This document shows positions 22,932 through 35,318 of a stretch of DNA of 64,000 nucleotides, one piece after another (position 1 is the stretch's first letter; the number at the start of each line of letters is the position of its first letter). The notes under the pieces were generated by a model, which searched no databases, was not told the DNA's origin, and saw only the letters and a list, made by a program, of their open reading frames with translations. Source of the stretch: Linyphia triangularis (Eukaryota; Arthropoda; Arachnida; Araneae; Linyphiidae); NCBI GenBank assembly GCA_963978545.1, contig OZ021727.1, positions 92,148,262-92,212,261 of the forward strand, in the 5' to 3' direction. Both the position numbers and the translations under genes were made by a program.

Positions 22932-23540
22932 ATACGGTCGAACAATTTATTTTAATTCTGTAAGAACATGTCATTAAAATTACATGTATTTATATTCCAT
23001 TAGTACTTTTTACTCATCTTGTAATTTCATAAATATGAAATCACGTTTAAATCTTGGGCACCTCTCTCCACATTCGAGTTTTTATTTTTAAATGACATTG
23101 GTTTTATTAATATGTTTTGATAATTTAACCCTCAGCTAATTGTGCATTAATAAGTTAGTTTTTCCTCAACTATTGAATTTCCAAAACTAATTAATTGTTT
23201 TTGCAACTTAGCCAACTTTGATTCTAGAATTATAAAAAGCTAACCAACCAGTAAATCCAGTAATATTAGAAATACCCATAATTTTAAGATCTAAGCTGCC
23301 AAAAGAAAGGATACTTAATAGGGAAAAGTAAATCGTCAATTTCGTCATTTTGACGGGGTTTTTTTAGGTGAGGAGGGGGGGGGGGGCTAAGTCAATGTAA
23401 GAATTGTCCCCCCAAATATTGCCAAACAGTCAATTTTTTTTTACAAAAATTAATTAAAATATGCAAACGGAAATGGTAAATTACACCAGTCCATGTTAAA
23501 TTCAAATGTAATGATGACATTAAAAAAATGACAAAGTGAC
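22932..23540. other. No recognised gene; start of dispersed repeat
   Basis: A G run lies at 23376-23387. From about 23441 the sequence resembles the dispersed segment near 1140-1290 and 46850-46990. It leads into the 306-bp array. Confidence 0.4.
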
Positions 23541-26100
23541 ATTAAAGAAAATTGGTTCGTTCATGAAACTTGGCAAAAACGTTTAATTTGTCATGAAAAT
23601 GAATAATCTGAGTCAATAAAAATATCTAGCGAAGGATGTTTTTCGGGGGTGGGGGTCAGAGGGTTTATATCTGAAAAATTAATTTTGAAACAATCTAGGC
23701 ATGAGAAACATATTTTAGAGTATTTTTTTTATGTTGAATCGAATGAAAAAAAAAATCAATATGATATAACTAATAAAAAAAGTTACAGTCCTTTTTATAA
23801 ACGAAAACACATGTAAAAAAACGAGGAAAGGTAAAATGGATATAAAGAAATAAAAAATTGGTCCGTTCATGAAACTTGGTAAAAACGTTTCATTTGTCAC
23901 GAAAATGAAAAATCTGAGTTCATAAAAATATCTAGAGAATGATGTTTTTGGGGGATGGGGGTCAAAGGGTTTAATATCTAAAAAATTAATTTTGAAACAA
24001 TCTAGGCATGAGAAACATTTTTTAGAGTATTTTTTTTTATGCTGAACCGAATGAAAAAAGAATCAATATGATATAACTAATAAATAAAGTTGCAGTCCTT
24101 TTTATAAACGAAAACACATGTAAAAAAACGAGGAAAGGTAAAATGGATATAAAGAAATAAAAAATTGGTCCGTTCATGAAACTTGGTAAAAACGTTTCAT
24201 TTGTCACGAAAATGAAAAATCTGAGTTCATAAAAATATCTAGAGAATGATGTTTTTGGGGGATGGGGGTCAAAGGGTTTAATATCTAAAAAATTAATTTT
24301 GAAACAATCTAGGCATGAGAAACATTTTTTAGAGTATTTTTTTTTTATGCTGAACCGAATGAAAAAAGAATCAATATGATATAACTAATAAATAAAGTTG
24401 CAGTCCTTTTTATAAACGAAAACACATGTAAAAAACGAGGAAAGGTAAAATGGATATAAAGAAATAAAAAATTGGTCCGTTCATGAAACTTGGTAAAAAC
24501 GTTTCATTTGTCACGAAAATGAAAAATCTGAGTTCATAAAAATATCTAGAGAATGATGTTTTTGGGGGATGGGGGTCAAAGGGTTTAATATCTAAAAAAT
24601 TAATTTTGAAACAATCTAGGCATGAGAAACATTTTTTAGAGTATTTTTTTATGCTGAACCGAATGAAAAAAAAAATCGATATGATATAACTAATAAAAAA
24701 AGTTACAGTCCTTTTTATAAACGAAAACACATGTAAAAAAACGAGGAAATGTAAAATAGAAATAAAGAAATAAAAAATTGGTCCGTTCATGAAACTTGGT
24801 AAAAACGTTTCATTTGTCATGAAAATGAATAATCTGAATTCATAAAAATATCTAGCGAAGGATGTTTTTGGGGGATGGGGGTCAAAGGGTTTAATATCTA
24901 AAAAATTAATTTTGAAACAATCTAGGCATGAGAAACATTTTTTAGAGTATTTTTTTATGCTGAACCGAATGAAAAAAAAAATCGATATGATATAACTAAT
25001 AAAAAAAGTTACAGTCCTTTTTATAAACGAAAACACATGTAAAAAAACGAGGAAATGTAAAATAGAAATAAAGAAATAAAAAATTGGTCCGTTCATGAAA
25101 CTTGGTAAAAACGTTTCATTTGTCATGAAAATGAATAATCTGAATTCATAAAAATATCTAGCGAAGGATGTTTTTGGGGGATGGGGGTCAAAGGGTTTAA
25201 TATCTAAAAAATTAATTTTGAAACAATCTAGGCATGAGAAACATTTTTTAGAGTATTTTTTTATGCTGAACCGAATGAAAAAAAAAATCAATATGATATA
25301 ACTAATAAAAAAAGTTACAGTCCTTTTTACAAACGAAAACACATGTAAAAAAACGAGGAAATGTAAAATAGAAATAAAGAAATAAAAAATTGGTCCGTTC
25401 ATGAAACTTGCCAAAAACGTTTAATTTGTCATGAAAATTAAAAATCTGAGTTCATAAAAATATCTAGAGAATGATGTTTTTGGGGGATGGGGGTCAAAGG
25501 GTTTAATATCTAAAAAATTAATTTTGAAACAATCTAGGCATGAGAAACATTTTTTAGAGTATTTTTTTATGCTGAACCGAATGAAAAAAAAATCGATATG
25601 ATATAACTAATAAAAAAAAGTTGCAGTCCTTTTTATAAACGAAAACACATGTAAAAACCGAAGAAAGGTAAAAAAGACATAAAGAAATAAAAATTTGGTC
25701 CGTTCATGAAACTTGCCAAAAACGTTTTATTTATCATGAGAATAAAGAAACAAGAGTCCATAAAAATATCTAGTATAAAAGGTTGTTTTTTGAAGGAAGG
25801 GGAGGGAGGGGAGGGGGGGGGGGTAGAGTTTGTTTTCGGAAACTGAAAATTAATTTTGGTGTAACCCAGGCACAGGCATATGACACATATTTGTGAAGGT
25901 ATTTTTTAAAGCTGAGTCGAATGAGAAAAAATCAAGATGATATAACCATCTTATAAAAAGTTATATCGATTGATTATCGATAAAATTGATATCGTTAAAT
26001 TTATAGTCCATTTGTCTATTTTATAGATGAACATACTTGTAACATAAAGGTACATGTAATGAACCAAAAGTAAGAGGAAAAAGATAATAAACAATCAAAA
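23541..26100. repeat. 306-bp tandem array, eight units
   Basis: The landmark ATTGGTCCGTTCATGAAACTTG recurs near 23551, 23857, 24164, 24471, 24777, 25083, 25389 and 25693, a period of 306-307 bp. The first and last units are the most diverged, and the last trails off near 26100. Because 306 is a multiple of three, a minus-strand frame stays open across several units (24410-25414, 334 codons, repeated hydrophobic FFISILHFLVFLHVFSF). I regard it as an artefact of repetition rather than a gene. Confidence 0.92.
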
Positions 26101-26237
26101 TTTAACCTTTAACAGCTGTGTGCGATCTGAGAGACCACGAGTTTTTTTTTTTTTCTAGAATGCTTCCACACCTCCTAAAATATTTTATCTGTGAGTTTTA
26201 TATTAATCTTTCTGATACTATGTTTCTTAAATTTTAA

Positions 26238-26320
26238 TGTTCGCCAATTTGTGTGGCGCAATATGGACCGAGTATTGCCCTTGCGCCAAAAATGTCAAAC
26301 CATTCAACCACAGCAGTTAC
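26238..26320. other. GC-richer hairpin segment between two satellites
   Basis: TGGCGCAA (26254-26261) and TTGCGCCA (26281-26288) form a perfect 8-bp stem with a 19-base loop. The segment resembles a retroposon 3' tail, but I cannot assign it. Confidence 0.3.
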
Positions 26321-26402
26321 AGATTAATAGAAAAAGCATTAGTTAGTAAGAAAATAGGTAAGTAGTTGGGAACAATTAAAATAGTAAGTAAAAAAATTAT
26401 GA

Positions 26403-26827
26403 GATAAAGAATAAGTAATGAAATAAAGAATAAGTAATGAAATAAAGAATAAGTACTGAAATAAAGAATAAGTAATGAAATAAAGAATAAGTAATGAAAT
26501 AAAGAATAAGTAATGAAATAAAGAATAAGTAATGAAATAAAGAATAAGTACTGAAATAAAGAATAAGTAATGAAATAAAGAATAAGTAATGAAATAAAGA
26601 ATAAGTAATGAAATAAAGAATAAGTAATGAAATAAAGAATAAGTAATGAAATAAAGAATAAGTAATGAAATAAAGAATAAGTAATGAAATAAAGAATAAG
26701 TAATGAAATATAGAATAAGTAATGAAATAAAGAATAAGTAATGAAATAAAGAATAAGTAATGAAATAAAGAATAAGTAATGAAATATAGAATAAGTAATG
26801 AAATAAAGAATAAGTAATGAAATAAAG
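26403..26827. repeat. 19-bp satellite, about 22 units
   Basis: The unit AATAAAGAATAAGTAATGA recurs every 19 bp with few variants (TACTG for TAATG, ATATAG for ATAAAG). The 166-171-codon minus-strand frames (YFITYSLFHYLF repeats) reflect 3 x 19 = 57 bp and are not genes. Confidence 0.95.
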
Positions 26828-26828
26828 T

Positions 26829-27195
26829 ACACCCTCCATAAAAATGACTATAACTTTTTATAGGATGGTTACATCGTCTTGATTTTTTTTATTCGATACA
26901 GTGTCAAAAAATACTCAACACACATGTGTCACATGCCTGGGTTATACCAAAATTAATTTTCAGTTTAAAAAAAAAAAACCTCACCCCCACTCCCTCAAGA
27001 AACGCCCTTCTCTACTAGATATTTTCATGGACTCTTTTGTTTCTTTATTATCATGACAAATACAACTTTTTTTTCAAGTTTCATGAATGGACCAATTTGT
27101 TATTTCTTTATGTCCTATTTTGCTTTTCCTCGGTTTTACATGTGTTTTCGTTAATCAAAAGGACTGTAACTTTTTTTATTAGTTATATCGTTTGG

Positions 27196-27231
<36 letters not shown>

Positions 27232-27330
27232 TTATTATTATTATTCTATTCAGCGTAAAAAATACTCTAAAAACATTTGTCACAAGCCTGTTCCAGACTT
27301 AATTTTACAGTTATAAAACATCGTTTTCAT
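26829..27330 (-). repeat. Inverted, diverged units of the 306-bp repeat
   Basis: In reverse orientation this carries the array's landmarks: the CTTTTTATAAACG-type region, ACATGT, the CATGAA(A)CTTG segment, the GGGGG tract as CCCCCAC, and the TTGAAAC..ATTAATTTT block. A T run (27187-27226) interrupts it. It faces the direct array across the 19-bp satellite. Confidence 0.8.
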
Positions 27331-27393
27331 AGCAATCAGTTATAGTCATCGATATTTGCGAAAACTTTTTTATATAAAGTATTTCCATTCGGG

Positions 27394-27574
27394 TTGGTTG
27401 GTTGTTTTCAGATTATCTGGCACCGTCAGCAACAAGAGGGCTATAATGCACCGAAACGTTCGTCATTTGACAAGCCAACATACATTTACAAACACCCATG
27501 CCTTACACGGGACTCGAACCCGCAACCTCGCGGTCTAGAAGCTAGCACGCTAACCACCATACCGTTTGGTCGGC
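27394..27574 (-). mobile_element. tRNA-derived SINE, full length
   Basis: 181 bp. The minus-strand head has the A-box region GGTATGGTGGTTAGCG and an exact B box GGTTCGAGTCC, followed by the body and AACCAACC tail. A 13-bp duplication, ATTTCCATTCGGG, flanks it (27381-27393, 27575-27587). A plus-strand open frame over the element (RTRNLAV) is incidental. Confidence 0.95.
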
Positions 27575-27861
27575 ATTTCCATTCGGGATTGTGGCTTGTC
27601 GAAATTTCAACTTTCGGGATTATGTCCGAAATCCCACTTCCACTCACCACGTTGGAAAACTGTCACCTTTTGCTTCTGATTAAATTTTCTTGATAACAAA
27701 AAAAGAAAGTTCCGCGACAAAAATGTTAACGATGCTGAGATAATTTTCGTAACATTTCCCCAAAACGTTCAAATTTCTATGGGTCAGTTAACAGTCCATG
27801 ATGTATTTATGCATTATCGACGAAATATTTTTCTTTAATTTCAACAAAGAGTTTATTTAGC

Positions 27862-28398
27862 TTTGAAATAGAAGTTGGACTTGAAATAGAAGTTTTACTT
27901 GAAATAGAAGTTGGACTTGAAATAGAAGTTGGACTTGAAATAGAAGTTGGACTTGAAATAGAAGTTGGACTTGAAATAGAAGTTGGACTTGAAATAGAAG
28001 TTGGACTTGAAATAGAAGTTTTACTTGAAATAGAAGTTGGACTTGAAATAGAAGTTGAACTTGAAATAGAAGTTGGACTTGAAATAGAAGTTGGACTTGA
28101 AATAGAAGTTTTACTTGAAATAGAAGTTGGACTTGAAATAGAAGTTGGACTTGAAATAGAAGTTGGACTTGAAATAGAAGTTTTACTTGAAATAGAAGTT
28201 GGACTTGAAATAGAAGTTGAACTTGAAATAGAAGTTGGACTTGAAATAGAAGTTGGACTTGAAATAGAAGTTTTACTTGAAATAGAAGTTGGACTTGAAA
28301 TAGAAGTTGGACTCGAAATAGAAGTTGGACTTGAAATAGAAGTTGGACTTGAAATAGAAGTTGGACTTGAAATAGAAGTTGAACTTGAAATAGAAGCT
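27862..28398. repeat. 18-bp minisatellite, about 30 units
   Basis: The unit CTTGAAATAGAAGTTGGA varies at one position group (GGA, TTA, GAA). On the plus strand one frame is free of stops through the whole array and its flanks (about 27797-28460, hexapeptide LEIEVG), but there is no upstream ATG and the minus strand is equally open, so coding is not supported. Confidence 0.95.
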
Positions 28399-28844
28399 GT
28401 CTTGTTACAACATGAAAGAGTTTCTAGAATGGTCGAACTAAAATTACTTCATATATTGAGTTAATTTGATTCTTAATTATGGAATGAAATAACATAGCAT
28501 TCTGAAATTAAGGTGGCTGAATTAAAGATTCCAATGTAAATTTCATTGCGCTGGTACTTTCAATGCGATAATGTAAATTGAAGCCTTCAGACAATTCAAA
28601 TAGATTCAGACTTTATTTTACAATTTAGACAAAATTTGGTATTACTATTAAATTATTCTGATCTTCTGCATTGGTATGAGCGACTAGTTCAGTTGATAAA
28701 AGGGTATTTGTTTAATAATATTCGATTTTATTCAAACTTTCTCTACAACAAAAATAATTTTGTATAATCTCTATACCGATAAATAATATTATCTCATTGC
28801 ACTTTTATACAATGAAAAATGAAAACGCCAGCAAAGAAACATTT

Positions 28845-28930
28845 ACATAAACTAGGCACTTGCACATTTACATAAACTAGGCACTTGCACATTTACATAA
28901 ACTAGATAATTGCACATTTACATAAACTCT
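28845..28930. repeat. 25-bp tandem repeat, about 3.5 units
   Basis: CATTTACATAAACTAGGCAC followed by TTGCA recurs, with the later units diverging. Confidence 0.85.
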
Positions 28931-30465
28931 GCACACTTTTCCAAAAACAACTTCTTTGCCCAAAGTGCAACAGACAGCCCCTTTGGAACGAAAATCCTGT
29001 AACTACCAACAGTATTCGATGCTTGAAATGGTAAAAATTTTGGTTGTGGTCTTTATAAATACACTGTATATATCCTTGTCACCACAAATGAAGTGATCTT
29101 CTGAAAAACCTCTTTTTATTGTTTTCTATCTCTCAAGCGTAAGGTCTGCAGCTGACACGAAGACATGATTCCGTGTCACTTACTTCATTATTATATGAGT
29201 TGAATTATGACAGTCGCCTTTAAAAGGTCAATCTACACACGCTTTCATTATGACATATGGTTATAACTAAAGCGAAGTAGCTTCTTCTTCCGGTCGCAGG
29301 TGATCGATCATGCGACCTTTGCTTTTTCAGTCAGATGCTTTACCGTTATGCAAAAGAATACTCCGGTGTATAGAAGCTTTATCTGTTATTTGTACACGAA
29401 ACCTCCACATAGCCCATTCTCAGTGAGTACTAATGATTGAGTTGCCTGCGCATGAGTTGAGCTCGTGGGGCAGTGAGTCGCCCGATTGTCCGGCAGTGAG
29501 TCGCCGGAGGTTTGCTTACTGTTTAGCTGTGAGACGCAAAAGATGCTGAGATGATATTGTAGAAGTCATGTAGTATTTTCAGAAGGTGCCGATAGATGGT
29601 AGAAGGATTCAGTTGTCCGATAGTCACCAATAAAGCGAAGCAGCTTTCTGCGGTCACTGGGGTTCGTTCGTGCGACCTTTGCTTTTCCAGTCAGAGACTT
29701 TACTGCAATGTAAAAGAGTACTCAAGTGCATAGAAGCTTTATCTGTTATTTGTACATGAGACCGCCACAATAACTTCCCATTCGAGTATTTACCAATCCA
29801 ATATCAATTGCTTGAGCTGTATGTGAATTTGTTTATTAGATGTTGACAGCATTTAGCTATAAAAATCTTTCCCTGTTCATTCCCTGTAAAGGTTGGTGGC
29901 ATTCATTTAGGTTCAGAGAAGTCATCCCCGGGAGAAGTTAATCCTCAGAGATTCATTTGCACAGATGCAAATCAAATCTGAGATATTTAGAAACAAAACA
30001 TTTTTCTACGAGCTTTAGCTGATGGTTAAAGGCAAACCTGTAACACCAAAAACTTAATTAAAATCAGGATTAATCCATTACAAAGCCGTGACACAAAATA
30101 AGCGTGGATGACCGTTTGACCTCCACGCCTTCCCCCATTCCAGATTACATTGAAATGCAAAACTGTTTCTTAAAGTTTCTTGGTCTCCTTCATCAGCACA
30201 TGTATACCTTCACGAAAATAACGAAGCAATCTACCAAGAAAATCTCTTTTTCTTCCCCCTTTAATGTTTTTTTTTCTCTCTCTCTCAAGGGTCAGATCTG
30301 TGGCTGACATTGAAACACCAGAAGGTTTCTCTCTCTGATACCAACGCTGTGTGTGCCACCTGATTATAGGCCTTTCTACTAAGACCGAGCGAACTCATTA
30401 CAAACGCATCCATCAACGTTGGGTTCCTTTTGCCACGAGGATCGGAATGCCAGAGGATTTTTGGC
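28931..30465. other. Unassigned sequence with a diverged direct duplication
   Basis: A segment of about 140 bp at 29267-29408 (AAAGCGAAG...TGCGACCTTTGCTTTT...AGAAGCTTTATCTGTTATTTG...) recurs at 29631-29770 with roughly one base in seven changed. TCTCTCAAG(C/G)GT..G.TCTG..GCTGACA also occurs twice (29131, 30281). Short open frames near 30104-30551 on both strands show no domain. Confidence 0.5.
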
Positions 30466-31580
30466 GTGACAGGTCGACTTCGCAAGCTTCCAAGGCGCCG
30501 AGGTATTATGTGGACAAGATGGGTTCACCTAGAGACACGGTTGGTTCATAATCCCACTCAGAAATGGGATGCCTAAAAATATGCTAAATTCTGGTCTTAA
30601 CTTAATCATAATTGACCCTGATGACGTCAAATTCCCACCAAACGGGATTATATGCAGGGGAGGGTTCTGAAGACTTCTGTCCTTCCTATGATACATAAAC
30701 TTATTCTCCAGGAAGTTCTATTATTGAAATACAAATATATGCAGAATCCAGATATAGAGACAGATCCACAATTTTTGCTATACACTAGTTTTGCATAGAA
30801 ATTATTGTTATTTCTGAGAAGGTCTCTCGCGAAGGGTATTTTGAATTACCTTACATTGATGTGTGGCTTAGCCTAGTACTGTTGACTTAGATTTGGAATA
30901 TTGGATTTAGAGTTGTGACAGGTCGACTTCCAAGCTTCCAAGGCGTCGATGTATTATGTGGATAAGATAAGTTCACCTAGAGAAACGGTTGCTTCATAAT
31001 CCCACCAGGGTCAAGACCAGAAATTGGATGCCTAAAAGTATTCTAAATTCTGGTCTTAACTAATCATAATTGACCCTGATGATGTCAAATTTCCACCAAA
31101 TGGGATTATATGAAGGGTTCTGAAGACTTCTGTCCTTCCTATGATACATAAACTTATTCTCCAGGAAGTTCTATTATTGAAACACAAAGATATGCAGAAT
31201 CCAAATATAGAGACAGATTCACATTTTTCACAAATTATGACATTTTTTTTTTATCTTTTTAAAAAAGCTTACTTCTTTTGCAATTAAATATAGTGCGTCG
31301 TCAAATTTCTTTAGAGCTCAACAAAACAGACCCAACAATAACATGACTTTTAATTTTTTCTCTAATTGTTCTTGCGTATCGTCCTACAAATAATCCAAAA
31401 CTTATGTTACCTAATTCCTTTCATTTTCTACAACAATTATAAGCAATACACTAGTTTTGCAAAGAAATTATTGTTATTTCTGAGAAGGTCTCTCGCGAAG
31501 GGTATTTTGAATTACCTTATATTGATGTGTGGCTTAGCCTAGTACTGTTGACTTAGATTTGGAATATTGGATTTAGAGTT
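30466..31580. repeat. Tandem duplication, units 449 and 666 bp
   Basis: Unit 1 (30466-30914) and unit 2 (30915-31580) align from GTGACAGGTCGACTTC to GGATTTAGAGTTGTG with only a few differences. The exception is about 217 bp (near 31228-31445) present only in unit 2. No coding sequence recognised. Confidence 0.9.
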
Positions 31581-34500
31581 GTGCCAGACAGAAGAGACTT
31601 TAGCACTATTCATTGAAAATTAGTCAAACGGCAACTATTTAACGAGATAAAATCTAAGCGGGTCCAGCAACAAACAGTAAAAACACCAAAAAGGGGACGG
31701 ACGAGACGTATTGTGAATTAATGCCAATTCTGACCATACAGTTTTCTGCGTCAAGTATTGACCAATTATTGCTGGTGTTCATATTAAATCATTGAAATGG
31801 AATGAAAATGTTAAGACAGTTTTTCCCATGTTTTGAATTTACAAAAGCAATTACAATTTTGAGCTCCCTCCTAAATCAAATAGTGGGTAAAGCAACTGAG
31901 CTCGCTTCATTGAAAAAGTCAGCACATCATATCTATTTAATATTTACCCGCCTTGTTCTACCACGCTAAGCACTGCTGCCACGAATAGAAATAAAATCTC
32001 GACTGGGCGGAAACCACTCTTAGCAGTGGACGGCTATTGGGGGGTGGGAGTCCCTTCTTAATTATGAAGATATTATTCTTCTATTCTTTCCCTGGAGGAA
32101 GTTCCATGGAAATTAGGGTCGACGAGCCCTTGAGCTTCTAATTTTCGAAGAGTCCGTGCAGGTCGCGAAAAAAGTGCGGCCAAGCTGGAATTACACGGTA
32201 TGCGTTTGGAAATAAGGGTTGCGTTCTCTAGATTTCTGTGTAAGAAAATCTGCGCAGAGAAAAGAATTGTATCCATTCATACAGATGTTGAAAATTACAT
32301 AGTATCAAAGATAAGAAGGTTTTTGTTGTGGATGTAAAAGTGGTAATCTGCGAATTCAAGATAAAGGTATGCCGAGATTTGGATTGGTCGAATTGCTTTT
32401 TGCCCCCCCCCCCCTCCTCCTTTTTCTGGATTCGAAAGATCACACATCTGTCATGCTGCCAGTGTATTATTAATCTTTCACAGCTTCTTTATATTATACT
32501 CTTTCATATATATATATAGTATAAAATAGAAAACGCACTGCTCAATTTGAGTTCGGAAATTATCATCGTCATGGTAGGATCTAAATAGAAAAAAACTAAA
32601 TTGCTATGATGCTGACGAGGTTTAGCTATATTACTGTAAAGTAAAACTAATAAATGTCATTTCAAGTAAATGGAGCTGAGAAAAAAAAAATCTTGTGATG
32701 AAAATAACTGCCTCTTCCTCGTATGTAACTATGAATTAGTGTGTTTAAAAGAAAAAACAAAACATAGAAAACTTTACAACCATATCGATGGCCTCTAAGG
32801 AATATCTTATTAGTCAGTTTTGTACAGTTTTTCAGGAGCCATGATAAACATACAAACTAGTATTCCTAACATTATTTGCAATTGTCTTATTCCTTAATTG
32901 TTCTCACAATTTTTCTTATATCAGTATATATATGTTCTGTTAACTACATAATGAGACTAGGAATTTCTTTTCTAAATTGTCCCGATATCTTATTTTCAGA
33001 AATTTTTTTTTAGATAAGAGGTTTTCATTCTAAGGGATCGATATTTCATTTAGTTCTTTTCTGAGGAAAATAAAAAAATAAAGTCAACATTAGAGAGTGC
33101 CATCTGTATTTACAATCAATATCATGTGATGCATTCAATGGCAGTCAACATCAGGGTGGTTCAGCCTAAGATTTCTTAGAACCACTTGAAATTTAAAAGA
33201 AATCTTTCCTGATTTAATGAAACAAAAGAAGAAGTACCCATTTTGTTTTCTCAGCGATAAGCTTCTTTACCTTAATAACAAGTCCTTTCAAAAAGTATTT
33301 ATCTCAAGTTATCAAATAAACTTTCAACTATCGTCAAATCGTATCCTAACCCTATTTCCACTCTTGTCCAAGACAATTTTCAAAAGCTGAATCTTTTATT
33401 TATAACTTCTCTTGCGCTGTTGGGCCCACCCACAAACTGCTTCGATTGTTTAATTTTGAGAAAGGATAGAAGAAAACAATCTCATCCTCGTTGCCCGAGG
33501 CTGTTGCATATGACAGCTGCTTCACTCCAGGTGTTTTCTTCCATCCACGAACTAGTTTTGGGCCATCTTTTCACCACGAGAGAACAACACTGTCAGCTAA
33601 AGAGTTTCCATTATTTTAATATCATTCCGGAAAGTTTGCGAGATTGTGGTGTATTGTTGGTAATTTCACGTTAGATTAATTCGCTTTGGTATGAAAATAT
33701 CCGAGGTTCGTAATGAAAGTTCAGTTTGTGATTCCAATTTCTGTGTCCATCATCAAGAGCTTATTCAGTTTATTTTTATATCACGAAAATACACTGTCTT
33801 CCAAAGGCTTTCTATTCATTATTATAAAATATCAAAATATCTACTAGAGTGGGTATTTCTTTGCTGCTGGTATTTTGGTTGTAATTTAAAAGTTATATGA
33901 ATGCGCAGATTTGTTGATAAATAGCCAAGGCTGTAACTATAAGTGTTGGTGTTGAATATGGCAGATTGATGTAAAAGAAAGGTGTGTTATAATGAAGATG
34001 AGATCAATATTATCTTGCCATCTTTGGGTGTCAATTTAGTACTTGCCCAACGTACTTATTTCGGCAGTATATATATTACAAAAGCACTTACCTGATCAAC
34101 AGCATTTTTTAGAATAATAAAGAGTTGTAAAAATGTGGTGCATAATGAGATGAAACCATGATAAATCCAATGAAAGCAAGATGAACTTTTGGAGTGCATC
34201 ATCGCACATCTTCAATTACACTATAATACTGACGAGGATTGGTGTTACTTACCGTTCTTTTTTTTTTTATCATTCATTTAAAAAAAATTGTCAGTTTGGC
34301 TATATTTCTTATAACAATCTTTAAAAAAAAAAAAAAAAAAAAGGAGAAGGGGGGGTGGGGGGTGGGGGTGGGGGGGAGAGAGAGAAGACGTTAAAATGTT
34401 GTTTGGTGAAATTGGTTTGGGAAATTGTTTGGCCAAAATTGGTTTATGGGCCTTGCCAGTTTGGCGGTAATTCTTATATAGGCCTTTAAAAAAAAAAACC

Positions 34501-35117
34501 GCTAATATTATAAAAGTGTAAGTAAAATAATTAACAAATTAATATTAGATTATTGAGAGTTAGAAACTGGTAGATATAATAATGAAGGAGTGTTATTATT
34601 GTTTTATTTCAAGGAAAGTATAAGAAGAGAACTGAATATAAGTATCTACAAACTGGTAATTTGAAATAGAAACTCAGTCTTTCAATAAGTAAAAACTCTT
34701 CTTGGCTAAGCAATTTTAATTAAAGGATCCAATTTAGAAAGTTACATTATAGCCAGTATAGAAAAAATCAGCACCTAGAAAACTGACCTCTTTTAGTTCT
34801 GTATTCATTGCAAATGTTCAGTTATATCTAATAAAAAAAAAATCAAAATCGATAAAACATTATCTACAATATTCACATATTGCAGCAGCTTGTTATCCAG
34901 TTGTTATACATTTCGTTCAGAAGATTCGGCAATTATAGGAGTTCCCATAAATTTTTTTTTACATATCTGCAATGAAATATTTATTTCTTAACACAGCCAA
35001 GACCTGACTTGCAACACTCGGTGGAAAAAAGCAGATAATGTTTTTGGGCTGAATTAAAAATGCGATGAAGGGGTTGCCCGATATTTGTTTTATTGGAAGA
35101 AATTTTCTTCAACCATA
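31581..35117. other. No recognised gene
   Basis: 32000-32440 and 33420-33690 are GC-richer and look unique rather than repetitive; each has short open frames without recognisable domains. Poly-C at 32402-32414, an A run (34322-34342) and a G-rich run (34344-34380) with GA repeats are low-complexity. The rest is AT-rich. Confidence 0.45.
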
Positions 35118-35316
35118 CACTGTTAAAAATTTTATTCCACCTTGCACCAAAAATTGGCCCCCATTGGTTACCAACATTTGATGCTTAGTTTCACGATTTA
35201 ATGGTGCTACCTCAGACCGTAAGCAACATTAAATAGTGAAACTAAGCACCAAATGTTGATTGCAGATAGATGAAAATCAATTTTTGATGCAAGGTGGAAC
35301 AAAATTTTTAACAGTG
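35118..35316. mobile_element. Small palindromic MITE (family M4), 199 bp
   Basis: The ends CACTGTTAAAAATTTT and AAAATTTTTAACAGTG are inverted copies, and the halves pair over most of their length (CACCTTGCACCAAAAA..., TTTGATGCTTAGTTTCAC...). TA flanks both ends (35116-35117, 35317-35318). Non-coding. A second copy is at 51758-51960. Confidence 0.9.
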
Positions 35317-35318
35317 TA

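Noticed and set aside
24410..25414. 334-codon minus-strand open frame with repeated hydrophobic segments, resembling a multi-pass membrane protein
   Set aside because: It is one chance frame multiplied by a 306-bp tandem array (306 is divisible by three); it breaks in units of 307 bp and has no unique sequence.
26317..26839. 166-171-codon minus-strand frames (YFITYSLFHYLF repeats)
   Set aside because: Translation of a 19-bp satellite; two overlapping frames are equally open, and the repeat starts and ends with the satellite.
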